DNA from: Sphingopyxis solisilvae
GTDB lineage: Bacteria; Pseudomonadota; Alphaproteobacteria; Sphingomonadales; Sphingomonadaceae
Length of the DNA: 64,000 nucleotides
Assembly (NCBI RefSeq): GCF_015475875.1
Contig: NZ_JADKYM010000001.1
Span: 248,001 to 312,000, forward strand
Direction of reading: 5' to 3'
The notes under the pieces: generated by a model
Databases searched by the model: none
Told to the model about the DNA's origin: nothing
Seen by the model: only the letters and a program-made list of their open reading frames with translations
Program-made: the position numbers and the translations under genes
Part shown: positions 1 to 8,975 of the stretch, one piece after another
Position numbering within the stretch: the stretch's first letter is position 1
Layout of the letters: each line of letters starts with the position of its first letter

Positions 1-944
1 CCGGCACGATCGCCCAGTCGCTTGCCAATGCCGCCGATCTTGCCCGCCATGCCGAGGCGCTCGGTTACCAGCGCTATTGGGTCGCCGAACATCATGGCAT
101 GGCGGGGATCGCCAGCGCGGCAACCGCGGTCGTATTGGCGCATATCGGGCAGGCGACCTCGACGATCCGGATCGGCGCGGGCGGGATCATGCTGCCCAAC
201 CATGCACCGATGGTGATCGCCGAACAGTTCGGGACGCTGGACGCGCTGTTTCCGGGGCGCATCGACCTGGGCCTGGGCCGCGCGCCGGGATCGGACGGCG
301 TGGTGGCGCGTGCGCTCCGCCGCAACCTGGCGAGCGACGAGCGACAATTCCCGCAGGATGTCGTCGAATTGCAGGCTTTCCTTGCCGGTGACGACCGGCT
401 CGGCATTCGCGCAGTGCCGGGCGAGGGGACCAATGTGCCGCTGTGGATATTGGGATCGAGTCTGTTCGGTGCGCAGCTCGCCGCGATGCTGGGGCTGCCC
501 TATGCGTTTGCCAGCCATTTCGCGCCCGACGCGCTCGACGAAGCGCTCGACATCTATCGCCGCCAGTTCAAGCCGTCGGCGCAGCTTGCCGAGCCCTATG
601 CCGCCGCAGCGTTCAATGCGTTCGCAGCCGACACGCGCGAGGAGGCCGAGTTGCTGGCATCGTCGCAGCAGCAGGCGTTCGTCGCGCTGCGTACCGGCAA
701 TCCTGGCAAGATGAAACCGCCGCTGGCAGGTTACAAGGACAGCCTGCCGCCCAACGCGCGCGCGATCCTCGACCATGTGCTGCAATGTTCGGCGGTCGGG
801 ACCGTCGATGACATCGCGGCGGGCCTGAAAGCCTTCGTTGCGCGCACCGGTGTCGACGAGGTTATCATCGCGTCGTCGATGTACGACCATTCTGCGCGCA
901 AACGCTCGCTGGCGCTGACAATGGAGGCTGCCAAGCGTGCCTGA
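1..944 (+). CDS. LLM-class flavin-dependent oxidoreductase (MsnO8-like), 5' truncated by window
   Basis: Reading frame from base 3 is open to the TGA at 942-944, giving 313 visible residues; the true start lies left of the window. The early RYWVAEHH motif, the following [20 protein letters not shown] stretch and the later DEVIIAS strand are typical of bacterial luciferase-like (LLM) FMN-dependent monooxygenases, closest to the MsnO8 subgroup as I recall it. Such enzymes use reduced flavin to oxidise small organic substrates; the substrate cannot be read from sequence. It precedes argD, but a promoter and a terminator hairpin separate them, so they are probably not one operon. The family call is secure; the specific function is unknown. 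Confidence 0.85.
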   Translation, partial: GTIAQSLANAADLARHAEALGYQRYWVAEHHGMAGIASAATAVVLAHIGQATSTIRIGAGGIMLPNHAPMVIAEQFGTLDALFPGRIDLGLGRAPGSDGVVARALRRNLASDERQFPQDVVELQAFLAGDDRLGIRAVPGEGTNVPLWILGSSLFGAQLAAMLGLPYAFASHFAPDALDEALDIYRRQFKPSAQLAEPYAAAAFNAFAADTREEAELLASSQQQAFVALRTGNPGKMKPPLAGYKDSLPPNARAILDHVLQCSAVGTVDDIAAGLKAFVARTGVDEVIIASSMYDHSARKRSLALTMEAAKRA

Positions 945-954
945 CCGCGCTGTG

Positions 955-984
955 TTGACGCACCTTGCGGCGCGGCAGTATAGG
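955..984 (+). promoter_or_regulatory. Predicted sigma-70-type promoter for argD
   Basis: TTGACG at 955-960 and TATAGG at 979-984 are separated by 18 bases, a good housekeeping promoter match. The expected start of transcription is near 991. It lies just after the stop codon of the upstream oxidoreductase and before argD. Inference from the motif only. Confidence 0.5.
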
Positions 985-998
985 GACGGTCCGACCAA

Positions 999-1024
999 GG
1001 GCGGCCCAGCGGGGTCGCCTTTTT
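999..1024 (+). terminator. Intrinsic terminator or attenuator hairpin before argD
   Basis: GGCGGCCC (1000-1007) pairs with GGGTCGCC (1012-1019) as an 8-bp stem with one G-T pair around an AGCG loop, followed at once by five T residues and then ACTTTT. It sits 25 bases upstream of the argD start and only about 10 bases after the predicted transcription start. It could end readthrough from the oxidoreductase gene or attenuate argD. Confidence 0.6.
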
Positions 1025-1048
1025 ACTTTTGCCTGAAAGGTGCCTGCC

Positions 1049-2236
1049 ATGTCGATCACGCCGCTCATGCCCGTTTACCCCCGGTGCGCTGTGCGTCCGG
1101 TGCGCGGCGAGGGCGCCTATCTGATTGGCGAGCGCGGCGAGCGGTATCTGGACTTTGCCAGCGGCATTGCCGTCAACCTGCTGGGCCACGGCCATCCGCA
1201 TCTGACCAAGGCGATTCAGGAGCAGGCGGCAACGCTGATGCACGTGTCGAACCTTTACGGCAGCCCGCAGGGCGAGGCCTATGCCCAGCGCCTCGTCGAC
1301 AACACTTTTGCCGATACAGTGTTCCTGACCAATTCGGGCGCCGAGGCGGTCGAATGCGCGATCAAGACGGCGCGCGCCTATCATTCGAGCGCCGGCAACG
1401 CGCACAAACATACGCTCATCACCTTCAACAACGCCTTCCACGGCCGCACGCTCGGGACGATTTCGGCGACCAATCAGGAAAAGCTGCGCAAGGGGTTCGA
1501 CCCGCTGCTGCCCGGTTTCGCCTATTCGCCGTTCGACGATCTCAACGCCGCGCTTGACCTGGTCGACGACAATACCGCGGGCTTCCTGATCGAACCGATT
1601 CAAGGCGAGGGCGGCATTCGCCCTGCATCGCAGCCGTTCCTGCAGGGACTGCGTGACATCTGTAACGAACGCGACCTGATGCTCGTATTCGACGAGGTCC
1701 AGTGCGGCGTCGCGCGCACCGGCTCGCTTTATGCCTATCAGGAATTCGGCGTGACGCCTGACATCATGGCGAGCGCCAAGGGGATCGGTGGCGGTTTCCC
1801 GATGGGGGCGTGCCTGGCGACTGAGAAAGCGGCGCGCGGGATGGTTATCGGCACCCACGGTTCGACCTATGGCGGCAACCCGCTGGCGTGTGCCGCAGGG
1901 CAAGCGGTGCTCGACGTCGTTCTGGAAGAAGGTTTCCTCGATCAAGTCAAGGCGACCGGCGAACGGCTGCGCAGCGCGCTCGAGCAGCTGATCCCGAACC
2001 ACGACCATCTGTTCGAAAGCGTTCGCGGCATGGGTTTGATGCTGGGCGTCAAGCTGAAGTCCGACAGCCGCGCCTTTGTTGCGCATCTGCGCGACAATCA
2101 TGGCCTGCTCACGGTGGCAGCGGGCGACAATGTCGTGCGCGTGCTGCCGCCGCTCAACATCGAACAAAGCCATATCGACGAGTTCGTCGAGAAACTGTCG
2201 GCGGGCGCGGCGAGCTATACGCCGCCCGAGTCCTGA
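1049..2236 (+). CDS. argD: Acetylornithine aminotransferase
   Basis: 395-residue class-III PLP-dependent aminotransferase that converts N-acetylglutamate semialdehyde to N-acetylornithine in arginine synthesis. It shows the [21 protein letters not shown] entry motif, [12 protein letters not shown], the cofactor-site [12 protein letters not shown] and the [13 protein letters not shown] stretch with the predicted Schiff-base lysine at residue 244. ATG 1049 is chosen because GAAAGG at 1035-1040 is well spaced before it; an in-frame GTG at 1040 is the alternative. Its TGA overlaps the argF ATG, so the pair is translationally coupled, which supports the arginine role over other class-III aminotransferases. 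A terminator-like hairpin precedes it. Confidence 0.93.
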   Translation: MSITPLMPVYPRCAVRPVRGEGAYLIGERGERYLDFASGIAVNLLGHGHPHLTKAIQEQAATLMHVSNLYGSPQGEAYAQRLVDNTFADTVFLTNSGAEAVECAIKTARAYHSSAGNAHKHTLITFNNAFHGRTLGTISATNQEKLRKGFDPLLPGFAYSPFDDLNAALDLVDDNTAGFLIEPIQGEGGIRPASQPFLQGLRDICNERDLMLVFDEVQCGVARTGSLYAYQEFGVTPDIMASAKGIGGGFPMGACLATEKAARGMVIGTHGSTYGGNPLACAAGQAVLDVVLEEGFLDQVKATGERLRSALEQLIPNHDHLFESVRGMGLMLGVKLKSDSRAFVAHLRDNHGLLTVAAGDNVVRVLPPLNIEQSHIDEFVEKLSAGAASYTPPES

Positions 2237-3159
2237 TGCCCAATTTCCTGAACCTGTCCGATGCGGGCGGCGATGCCGTCGCTGCGATGATCGCCGATGC
2301 GATCGACCGCAAGGCGGCACGCGCCGGTTGGCCCAAGGCCAAGCCCGACGCCGACGCGCCGCTGGCCGATCATGTGTTGGCAATGGTGTTCGAGAAAAAC
2401 TCGACCCGCACCCGCGCGTCGTTCGACATCGCGATCCGCCAGCTCGGCGGGGTGCCGATGATCCTCGACGCGGGTACGACCCAGCTCGGTCGCGGCGAAA
2501 CGATCGCCGACACCGCGCGCGTCCTGTCCCGCTATGCCGATGCGATCATGATCCGCACCGACGATCATGCCAAGATCGAGGAACTGGCCGAATATGCCAG
2601 CGTCCCCGTCATCAACGGCCTGACCGACCTGTCGCATCCGTGCCAGATCGTCGCCGACCTGCTCACTATCGTCGAGAGCGGCAAGGCGCTCCCCGGACTC
2701 GAGCTCGCTTGGCTCGGCGACGGCAACAATGTGCTGGCATCGTTGATCGAGGCGGCGGGATTGTTCGGCTTCAATGTCCGCGCCGGCGTACCGCAGGGCT
2801 ATGAACCCGATGCGGGTTTTGTCGAAGCGGCGCGCGCCAAGGGCGCGCGGATCGACATCTTGCGCGACGCGCGCGAAGCGGTTGCGGGCGCCGATCTGGT
2901 CGTCACCGACACCTGGGTGTCGATGGGGCAGGATCACGCCCACAACAAGCTGGCTGCGATGGCCCCCTATCAGGTCGATCAGCGCCTGATGAGCGCGGCA
3001 AAGGGCGACGCGCTCTTCCTGCACTGCCTGCCCGCGCATCGCGGCGAGGAAGTGGTCGACGCGGTGATCGACGGATCGCAGTCGCGGGTGTGGGACGAGG
3101 CAGAGAACCGCGTCCACGCGCAAAAATCGATCCTGCTATGGGCGCTTGGGAAGTTATGA
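2236..3159 (+). CDS. argF: Ornithine carbamoyltransferase
   Basis: 307 residues. Joins carbamoyl phosphate and ornithine to make citrulline, the step after ornithine formation in arginine synthesis. The carbamoyl-phosphate loop STRTR is at residues 56-60, HPCQ begins at H134, and the ornithine-side [10 protein letters not shown] motif begins at H263. Length is normal for an anabolic OTCase. The ATG at 2236 shares one base with the argD stop (TGATG), and its own TGA overlaps the hslO ATG as ATGA, so argD-argF-hslO reads as a tightly coupled operon. Confidence 0.95.
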   Translation: MPNFLNLSDAGGDAVAAMIADAIDRKAARAGWPKAKPDADAPLADHVLAMVFEKNSTRTRASFDIAIRQLGGVPMILDAGTTQLGRGETIADTARVLSRYADAIMIRTDDHAKIEELAEYASVPVINGLTDLSHPCQIVADLLTIVESGKALPGLELAWLGDGNNVLASLIEAAGLFGFNVRAGVPQGYEPDAGFVEAARAKGARIDILRDAREAVAGADLVVTDTWVSMGQDHAHNKLAAMAPYQVDQRLMSAAKGDALFLHCLPAHRGEEVVDAVIDGSQSRVWDEAENRVHAQKSILLWALGKL

Positions 3160-4070
3160 CCGACACCGTCGAAACCTGGTTCGACCAGCCGCTGCTGTTC
3201 ACCATTGCCGAACGCCATGTGCGCGGCCGCTTCGTGCGGCTCGGTCCGACCCTGAACACCATCATCGGCGCGCATGATTATCCACCGGTCGCCGAAAAGC
3301 TGCTGGCCGAAGCGCTGGTGCTCACGGTGCTGCTCGGCTCGACCCTGAAAGACGAGAATGGCCAGCTGACCTTGCAGGCGCAGACCGGCGGCGGGCCGGT
3401 CGAACTGCTGGTGTGTGACTATCGCGCCGGCGAACTGCGCGGCTACCTCAAATTTGACGCCGAGCGGCTGGCGGAGGTTGGACCCGATCCGACCTTGTTC
3501 GCGCTGTTCGGCGAGGGTTTCCTTGCGATCACCTTTGACCAGTCGACGACCGCCGAACGCTATCAGGGCATCGTCCCGCTCGAAGGCAGCTCGATCGGCG
3601 AGGCAGCCGAACATTATTTCGAACAGTCCGAACAGATCCCCAGCCTTATCCGGCTGGCGGCGCGCCACGATCATGAGGCGGGATGCGTCGCCGGCGGCTT
3701 GCTGCTCCAGCATTTGCCCGAAGGAGAAGTCGGCCGCGACCGGTTGCACACACGCCACGACCACCCCGAATGGGAACATGCACGGACGATCGCCGCGACC
3801 CTAAAGGACGAAGAACTGACCGATCCCGCGCATTCGCTCGAAACGCTCGCCTGGCGGCTGTTTCACGAGGATGAAGTGCGCGTCGATCCGGGCGTTCCGG
3901 TGACCCGCGGTTGTCGGTGCAGCACCGAATATTTCGCCGGTGTCCTGGCACAGTTTCCCGCGGCGGAGCGGCAGGATATGGCTGACGATGCGGGGCAGAT
4001 CGTCGTCGATTGCGCCTTTTGTTCGCGCATCTTTCCGATCCCGCTCGACGGCATTTCTTCGGCGGATTGA
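3156..4070 (+). CDS. hslO: Hsp33 redox-regulated chaperonin
   Basis: 304 residues. Hsp33 is a cytosolic holdase switched on by oxidation and unfolding of a C-terminal zinc centre. The four zinc cysteines are all present: C253-R-C255 and C286-A-F-C289. The N-terminal domain with the [20 protein letters not shown] stretch and the central [11 protein letters not shown] region are as expected. The start is the ATG overlapping the argF stop (ATGA). The pairing with argF is recalled as common in sphingomonads; a functional link is not obvious. Confidence 0.93.
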   Translation: MTDTVETWFDQPLLFTIAERHVRGRFVRLGPTLNTIIGAHDYPPVAEKLLAEALVLTVLLGSTLKDENGQLTLQAQTGGGPVELLVCDYRAGELRGYLKFDAERLAEVGPDPTLFALFGEGFLAITFDQSTTAERYQGIVPLEGSSIGEAAEHYFEQSEQIPSLIRLAARHDHEAGCVAGGLLLQHLPEGEVGRDRLHTRHDHPEWEHARTIAATLKDEELTDPAHSLETLAWRLFHEDEVRVDPGVPVTRGCRCSTEYFAGVLAQFPAAERQDMADDAGQIVVDCAFCSRIFPIPLDGISSAD

Positions 4071-4184
4071 CGACGAAACGGTCTCATCCAGCGCCAGGCG
4101 GTTGAAAAACGTGGCTGGCGTTGTTATCTGACATCGGACGGGGTCGCGTATCAGCCCGCAACGGGTGTCCGATGGATAGGTGCA

Positions 4185-4589
4185 ATGGCGATCTTTTCTC
4201 CCCTGTTTCGATGGCCGCTTGCAGCGCTTGCGCTGGCAGGGGCGAGCGCGGTACCCGCCCAGGCGCCGTCGCTGGCGATGCTCGACACGCTCGAAAAGGG
4301 CAGCTGGCAGCTGCGCGAGCGCGGCAAGGACAATGTTTTGCAGACGATCTGTGTCGGCGACGCCCGCCGGATGATCCAGATCGAGCATCCGCGCGCAACC
4401 TGCTCGCGCTATATTATCGAAGACACGCCCAAGTCGGTCACGGTTCATTATACCTGCCCTGGCGCCGGGCACGGCCGCACCAGCATTCGCAACGAAACCA
4501 ACCGGCTGGTGCAGATCGACACGCAGGGGATCGCCGACGGCAAGCCTTTCTCGCAGTCGATCGAAGCGCGCCGCACCGGACCCTGCTGA
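4185..4589 (+). CDS. DUF3617-like exported protein
   Basis: 134 residues with an N-terminal signal peptide (hydrophobic stretch about residues 6-25, likely cut near VPAQA). The mature part begins GSWQLRERG and has cysteines spaced as in small exported DUF3617-type proteins, which often start with a G-x-W-x-x-R pattern and carry a conserved C-terminal region on trace substrate levels. Function of the family is unknown. The gene stands alone between hslO and the queC leader. Family assignment is from memory and moderate. Confidence 0.6.
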   Translation: MAIFSPLFRWPLAALALAGASAVPAQAPSLAMLDTLEKGSWQLRERGKDNVLQTICVGDARRMIQIEHPRATCSRYIIEDTPKSVTVHYTCPGAGHGRTSIRNETNRLVQIDTQGIADGKPFSQSIEARRTGPC

Positions 4590-4602
4590 CGGCAACCGCT
4601 CG

Positions 4603-4714
4603 TTAACCATTCGCCTGTAGACGGGACGGGTGACACACCGATGTGTGTCCTTCTCCCTAACGGCTTCATGCCGACCTGGGCCGTGTGACGATCGTCGCGC
4701 GGCCCGTTTCTTTT
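4603..4714 (+). promoter_or_regulatory. Structured 5' leader with terminator-like hairpin upstream of queC
   Basis: Three hairpins lie in tandem. GACACAC/GTGTGTC (4632-4638 with 4643-4649) has a CGAT loop. CGGC/GCCG (4661-4664 with 4670-4673) follows. A 12-bp stem at 4678-4705 (GGGCCG paired with CGGCCC, extended inward by GACGATCGTC) is followed by TTTCTTTT. The last looks like an intrinsic terminator placed 57 bases before queC. CGGC at 4661 could also pair with GCCG at 4680-4683, which would open the terminator, so a switch is conceivable. I do not recognise a known preQ1 aptamer in it. Confidence 0.45.
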
Positions 4715-4771
4715 GGTGCGGTGCAACACGCGCCCCTTGCACGGTTGTCGGAGCAGGCGTATCGGGCGCCG

Positions 4772-5455
4772 ATGCAAGATGTTGCCGGAAAAACCCTGAT
4801 CGTCCTCTTGTCGGGCGGGCTTGACTCGATGGTGTGCGCTGGCCTTGCGCGCGAGGCGGGCGCGCGTATCGTCGCGCTGACGATCGACTATAACCAGCGC
4901 CACCGCGTCGAACTGGAGTCCGCAGCGCGGATCGCGGCCGAGGTCGGTGCGACGGAGCATATCGTGCTGCCGCTCGACCTGCGCCGGTTCGGCGGCTCGG
5001 CGCTGACCGCCGACATCGACGTGCCCAAGGACGGAGTCGGCGACGATATCCCGATCACCTATGTTCCGGCGCGCAACCTCATTTTTCTGTCGCTGACGCT
5101 GGGACTCGCCGAAGCGCGGCAGGCGCAGGACATCGTCATCGGCGTCAATGCGCTCGATTATTCGGGCTACCCCGATTGCCGCCCCGAATTTATCGCCGGC
5201 TTTGAGGAGCTCGCGCGGTTGGCGACGCGCGACGGCGACCGCGGCGTCGATTTCCGCATCCACGCGCCGCTCCAGCATATGACCAAGGCCGACATTGCTG
5301 CGGAAGCCGCGCGGCTCAAGATGGACGCGGCGATGAGCTGGTCGTGTTATGACCCGACGCCAGAGGGTTTCCACTGCGGTTATTGCGACAGCTGCCGGTT
5401 GCGGAGCAAGGGCTTCGCCGACGCCGGGCTGACCGATCCGACGCGTTACGCGTGA
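4772..5455 (+). CDS. queC: 7-cyano-7-deazaguanine synthase
   Basis: 227 residues. Converts 7-carboxy-7-deazaguanine to preQ0 with ATP and ammonia on the queuosine pathway. The PP-loop SGGLDS is at residues 14-19 and the zinc cysteines are C192, C202, C205 and C208. The frame is open upstream to 4685, but that stretch is the leader hairpin, and ATG 4772 gives the normal family start (MQDVAGK) and length. queE follows after 4 bases, so the two consecutive pathway steps are cotranscribed. Confidence 0.94.
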   Translation: MQDVAGKTLIVLLSGGLDSMVCAGLAREAGARIVALTIDYNQRHRVELESAARIAAEVGATEHIVLPLDLRRFGGSALTADIDVPKDGVGDDIPITYVPARNLIFLSLTLGLAEARQAQDIVIGVNALDYSGYPDCRPEFIAGFEELARLATRDGDRGVDFRIHAPLQHMTKADIAAEAARLKMDAAMSWSCYDPTPEGFHCGYCDSCRLRSKGFADAGLTDPTRYA

Positions 5456-5459
5456 TCGC

Positions 5460-6092
5460 ATGACCTACGCCGTCAAAGAGATTTTTCTGACGCTGCAAGG
5501 CGAAGGCGCGCAGGCGGGACGCCGCGCAGTGTTCTGCCGCTTCGCTGGCTGCAACTTATGGACCGGACGCGAGCAAGACCGCGTCAGGGCGATCTGCAAG
5601 TTCTGCGACACCTATTTTGTCGGCACCGACGGGACGCTGGGCGGCAAATATGCGGATGCCGCGGCGCTCGCGGTGGTGATTGCCGAATGCTGGGGGGAAG
5701 GCGGCGACGATCGCTATGTCGTGCTGACCGGTGGTGAACCGATGTTACAGGTTGACGCCGCGCTGATTGACGTACTCCACGCGCACGGCTTCACGATCGC
5801 GATCGAAACCAATGGCACCTTCGCGGTGCCGCGCAGCATCGACTGGATTTGCGTCAGTCCCAAGGCCGGCAGCCCGCTGGTCCAGACCAGCGGTGACGAG
5901 TTGAAACTGGTCTGGCCCCAGCCGGGCAGCGATGTCGAACGGCTGGCGGGGCTCGATTTTACCCACCGGCTGGTCCAGCCGCTCGACGACCCGAACGCGG
6001 CCGAAAATGTCCGGCAGTGCATCGATCTGGTGATGGCCGACCCGCGCTGGCGGCTGTCGCTCCAGACGCACAAGAGCCTGGGGCTGCGATAA
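5460..6092 (+). CDS. queE: 7-carboxy-7-deazaguanine synthase
   Basis: 210 residues. Radical-SAM enzyme that contracts 6-carboxy-tetrahydropterin to 7-carboxy-7-deazaguanine, the step before QueC. The cluster cysteines are C31, C46 and C49, i.e. the C-x14-C-x2-C spacing seen in proteobacterial QueE rather than the usual C-x3-C-x2-C. The TGGEP motif follows. The gene is immediately downstream of queC. queD and the rest of the pathway are not in this window. Confidence 0.93.
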   Translation: MTYAVKEIFLTLQGEGAQAGRRAVFCRFAGCNLWTGREQDRVRAICKFCDTYFVGTDGTLGGKYADAAALAVVIAECWGEGGDDRYVVLTGGEPMLQVDAALIDVLHAHGFTIAIETNGTFAVPRSIDWICVSPKAGSPLVQTSGDELKLVWPQPGSDVERLAGLDFTHRLVQPLDDPNAAENVRQCIDLVMADPRWRLSLQTHKSLGLR

Positions 6093-6094
6093 GG

Positions 6095-6436
6095 TCAGTC
6101 GGTCTTTTTCGCGGCGCTGTCGGTGGTCACGGCGCGTTTTGCGGCGGGTGCGGGAACTGCGTCAGGGTTGGCATCGGCATCCTCGTCGTTCGCGACGGGC
6201 TCGTCGGCTTCGGCATCGCTTTTGGTTGCGGCCTTTTTACCGCTGTCATCGGGAATGCTGTTATCGACCGCGGTGCCATCGGCGCTCGCATCGTCGAGGA
6301 CGATCATCGCGTCGCTGACCGACCCCGGCTGGACCTCGACCGCGTCGAGCTTGGTGGTGGATTTGCCCGCCGGCTCGCCGCTGCCGCACGCGGCAAGGAC
6401 GAGGAGCGGGAGCGATGCGAGGAGGACGCGTTTCAT
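6095..6436 (-). CDS. Small acidic lipoprotein, function unknown
   Basis: 113 residues. A lysine/arginine start, hydrophobic core and LAAC lipobox (cleavage before C17) show a lipoprotein signal. The mature part is low-complexity, rich in Asp, Ala, Lys and Pro, with alternating acidic and KKAATKSD-like patches and no recognisable fold. It is convergent with queE (2-base gap) and lies 9 bases after lipB on the same strand, so it probably shares the lipB transcript. No function can be assigned. Confidence 0.7.
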   Translation of the reverse strand: MKRVLLASLPLLVLAACGSGEPAGKSTTKLDAVEVQPGSVSDAMIVLDDASADGTAVDNSIPDDSGKKAATKSDAEADEPVANDEDADANPDAVPAPAAKRAVTTDSAAKKTD

Positions 6437-6445
6437 GCGCCGTTC

Positions 6446-7099
6446 CTAATCGCTCGACCGGAGCTTGTCGAGAAAGGCAGGCAGCGCGTCGGCCAGCGCG
6501 GCATCGACATCGGCGAACGATGCGGGCCTGCCCAGCGCGGCCAGGCTGGTGACGGGAAACTCGGCGATGCCGCATGGCACGATGCCGCCGAAATGCGACA
6601 GGTCGGGGGCGACGTTCAGCGACAGGCCGTGTAGCGTGACCCAGCGTTTGACGCGCACCCCGATCGCCCCGATCTTGGCCTCGCGACCATTCGCGTCGTC
6701 GGTCCAGATGCCGATGCGGCTGTCAGCGCGCCGCGCCGCCACGCCCAGCAGCGCCAGCGCGTCGATCACCCAACCTTCGAGCGCCGACACATAAGCGCGG
6801 ACATCGCGACCGCGCTTTGTCAGGTCGAGCTGGACATAACCGACCCGCTGACCGGGGCCGTGATAGGTATAACGCCCGCCGCGACCCGCATCGTACACCG
6901 GAAATCGCGGATCGAGCAGCTCGGCGGGATCAGCGCTCGTTCCGGCGGTGTAGAGCGGCGGGTGTTCGAGCAGCCAGATGCGCTCTCCGGCTTGACCGGC
7001 ATGGATCGCCGCGGCACGCGTTTCCATGTCGGCGAGCGCAGCCGCGTAATCGGTGAAGCCGTCAGTGATGATCCATTCGGGTGCCGCAAGTCCGTCCAT
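6446..7099 (-). CDS. lipB: Lipoyl(octanoyl) transferase
   Basis: 217 residues. Moves octanoate from acyl-carrier protein to the lipoyl domains of 2-oxoacid dehydrogenase E2 subunits and GcvH; LipA then adds sulfur. Visible are [11 protein letters not shown], the [12 protein letters not shown] substrate loop, K142 in AKIGAIGVR and the catalytic cysteine C176 in IVPCGI, so all key residues are there. The bkd E2 protein encoded at 24305-25603 is a probable client. A small lipoprotein gene follows on the same strand. Confidence 0.95.
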   Translation of the reverse strand: MDGLAAPEWIITDGFTDYAAALADMETRAAAIHAGQAGERIWLLEHPPLYTAGTSADPAELLDPRFPVYDAGRGGRYTYHGPGQRVGYVQLDLTKRGRDVRAYVSALEGWVIDALALLGVAARRADSRIGIWTDDANGREAKIGAIGVRVKRWVTLHGLSLNVAPDLSHFGGIVPCGIAEFPVTSLAALGRPASFADVDAALADALPAFLDKLRSSD

Positions 7100-7228
7100 C
7101 AGGCGCGCTATCTGGCCTGCCGCACCGTCCCGCGCAAGGGGGCAGGGCCGGACAATCGTCAGGGGTGGACAGATGCACCGAATAACGCCACCTTCGCGGC
7201 AACGAATATATAAAACGACGGGGTATCA

Positions 7229-7975
7229 ATGACAAAATTCGACATGAGCGCGGCGTGGGACGACAGTATCCAGTTGCTGAAGTCGCATAGCGCGCTGATC
7301 GGCGCGATTGCGGGGGTGTTTTTCTTCCTGCCTGCACTCGCCGTGGCTTGGTTCGGCCCCACTCCGATCGAGCCGCCGGCGGGCGCAAGTTTCGAGCAGT
7401 CGATGGCGGCGTTGCGCGAGACCCTGCGGCAGATGGTACCAGGACAGATCGTCGTCGGCCTTTCGACGATCGTCGGTTCGGCAGCCATTTTGCGGCTGTG
7501 GCTGGCGCGCAGCGGCATCAGCGTCGGCGAGGCTTTAACCTTTGCGCTGCTGTTCTTTCCGACGCTGTTTGTGGTCCAGCTTCTGTCCGGCCTGGCCATC
7601 GGGCTCGGCCTGATCCTGCTGATCTTGCCGGGCCTTTACATGATCGGCCGCCTGACGCTGGCGGCGCCCAGCGTTGCCGACCGCAGCTATTACAACCCGA
7701 TTCAGGCGCTGAAAACCAGCTGGGAACTGACGCGCGGCAACGGCTGGGCGATCTTCTTTTTCCTGTTTCTGGTGACTGTCGTCATCTTCATTGCGGCGAT
7801 GATCGTCGGTTTGGTGGTCGGGCTGATTGCGGGGGCCGACGACGGGTTCGGACGGATGCTGGGCGGGGTGATCGAGGCCGGATTCGGCGCGATCGGCAGC
7901 CTGGTGTCTGTGGCGATCTCGGCGGCGGCGTATCGCCAGCTCGCCGTTCGTTCGGCGTCGGACGTGTTTCAGTAA
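7229..7975 (+). CDS. Multi-pass membrane protein, paralogue of the next gene
   Basis: 248 residues with about five to six hydrophobic segments (near residues 22-42, 70-90, 100-135, 168-195 and 215-235). The PIQALKTSWELTRGN motif before the fourth segment and the C-terminal ending RSASDVF are shared in form with the neighbour at 8036-8911, so the two are paralogues from a local duplication. It resembles uncharacterised integral membrane families similar to the glycerophosphodiesterase membrane domain, as I recall. A TATATAA-like -10 box lies about 20 bases before the start. Function unknown. Confidence 0.7.
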   Translation: MTKFDMSAAWDDSIQLLKSHSALIGAIAGVFFFLPALAVAWFGPTPIEPPAGASFEQSMAALRETLRQMVPGQIVVGLSTIVGSAAILRLWLARSGISVGEALTFALLFFPTLFVVQLLSGLAIGLGLILLILPGLYMIGRLTLAAPSVADRSYYNPIQALKTSWELTRGNGWAIFFFLFLVTVVIFIAAMIVGLVVGLIAGADDGFGRMLGGVIEAGFGAIGSLVSVAISAAAYRQLAVRSASDVFQ

Positions 7976-8035
7976 CATAAGCATTTTGATGCGATCTTTT
8001 CGGGGAATGGGGTTTTATAACAGGGGGGAAGAGCC

Positions 8036-8911
8036 ATGATAAAAATGAGCATAGGAGCGGCCTTTTCGGAAACCTTTGCGTTTCTGAAGGCCAATTGGAT
8101 GCAGATGCTGCTCTGGCTGGGCGGGGCAGTCGTTGTTGTCTGTTTGCTGGGCTGGTTGATGCTGCGCAACGCGATGACGACCATGATGATGGCGCAAGGC
8201 GATCCGTCGGCGGCTTTTGGCACCCTTGGCTCGTTTTTGCTTTTCGGGATCATCGCCGGGACAATCATTTATGCGGCGAGCCTGCTGATATGGCGCACGG
8301 GCCTGGTGGGCGGTGAACCAGCGAGCGATATCGGCTGGGGCATGGGCGCCGGCGCAGCCTTTATGTTCGCGCAATTCGTCGTTCAGATCGCGCTCGTCAT
8401 TGTCATGTATATCGTGATGTTCATCATCGGTTTGCTGGCGCTGGCACTGTTCGGAGCCAGCGGCATGTCGTTGGAGAGCCTCGCGACCGGCGGTGCGTCA
8501 GCAGGGCTCATCTTGTTTGGCGCTATCTTCTACATTGCGCTGATCGCATTTTTCCTGTGGTTCTATGGCCGTCTGGCGGTCGCGGGGCCGCTGATGGCGG
8601 TCAACCGCTCGTCGAATCCCTTTTCGGCAATGGCGGAATCGTGGAGACTGACCAGCGCATCGCAGTGGACCATTGTCGGCTTCTATCTGCTACTGATCGT
8701 CTTGTTCGTGGTCGTCTTTTTCGTCCTGTCGATGGTTTTGGGCGGCGTGATGACAGCGATGGTGACGCCCGACGCGGGTTTCGGATCGATGGTCGGCGCG
8801 CTGATTGTCGCACTGCTGATCTACGTGCCGCTCGTCCTGATCTCTGTCTCGATACCGGCGGGTGTCTATCGGTCGATCAGCGTGAAAAGCAGTTCGGAGG
8901 TGTTCGGCTAG
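8036..8911 (+). CDS. Multi-pass membrane protein, paralogue of the previous gene
   Basis: 291 residues with about six membrane segments. It starts SIGAAFSETFAFLKANW where the upstream paralogue has MSAAWDDSIQLLKSHS, carries NPFSAMAESWRLT where that one has NPIQALKTSWELT, and ends KSSSEVFG. A strong GGGGGGAAG ribosome site at 8023-8031 precedes ATG 8036. The extra length is mainly in the middle loop and segments. A good intrinsic terminator follows at 8941. Function unknown. Confidence 0.7.
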   Translation: MIKMSIGAAFSETFAFLKANWMQMLLWLGGAVVVVCLLGWLMLRNAMTTMMMAQGDPSAAFGTLGSFLLFGIIAGTIIYAASLLIWRTGLVGGEPASDIGWGMGAGAAFMFAQFVVQIALVIVMYIVMFIIGLLALALFGASGMSLESLATGGASAGLILFGAIFYIALIAFFLWFYGRLAVAGPLMAVNRSSNPFSAMAESWRLTSASQWTIVGFYLLLIVLFVVVFFVLSMVLGGVMTAMVTPDAGFGSMVGALIVALLIYVPLVLISVSIPAGVYRSISVKSSSEVFG

Positions 8912-8940
8912 CGCCGACGGCCTGTGCCAGTGGCGACAGG

Positions 8941-8968
8941 GGGCGCTCCGGCAGCGGGGCGCCCTTTC
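8941..8968 (+). terminator. Intrinsic terminator after the membrane-protein pair
   Basis: GGGCGCTCCG (8941-8950) pairs with CGGGGCGCCC (8955-8964) over a GCAG loop, giving a 10-bp stem followed by TTTCTG. It lies between the membrane gene and the convergent hemF stop. Confidence 0.7.
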
Positions 8969-8975
8969 TGCTAAC

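Noticed and set aside
1888-2235. Upstream extension of the argF frame into argD.
   Set aside because: Open only because of high GC; family similarity and the TGATG overlap place the start at 2236.
4603-4610. TTAACCAT, a possible CtrA half-site before queC.
   Set aside because: A single half-site without the second TTAA at the right spacing; too common to call.
4620-4714. preQ1 riboswitch call for the queC leader.
   Set aside because: The A-rich tail and C-loop pattern of preQ1-I, and the preQ1-II and preQ1-III layouts, could not be found.
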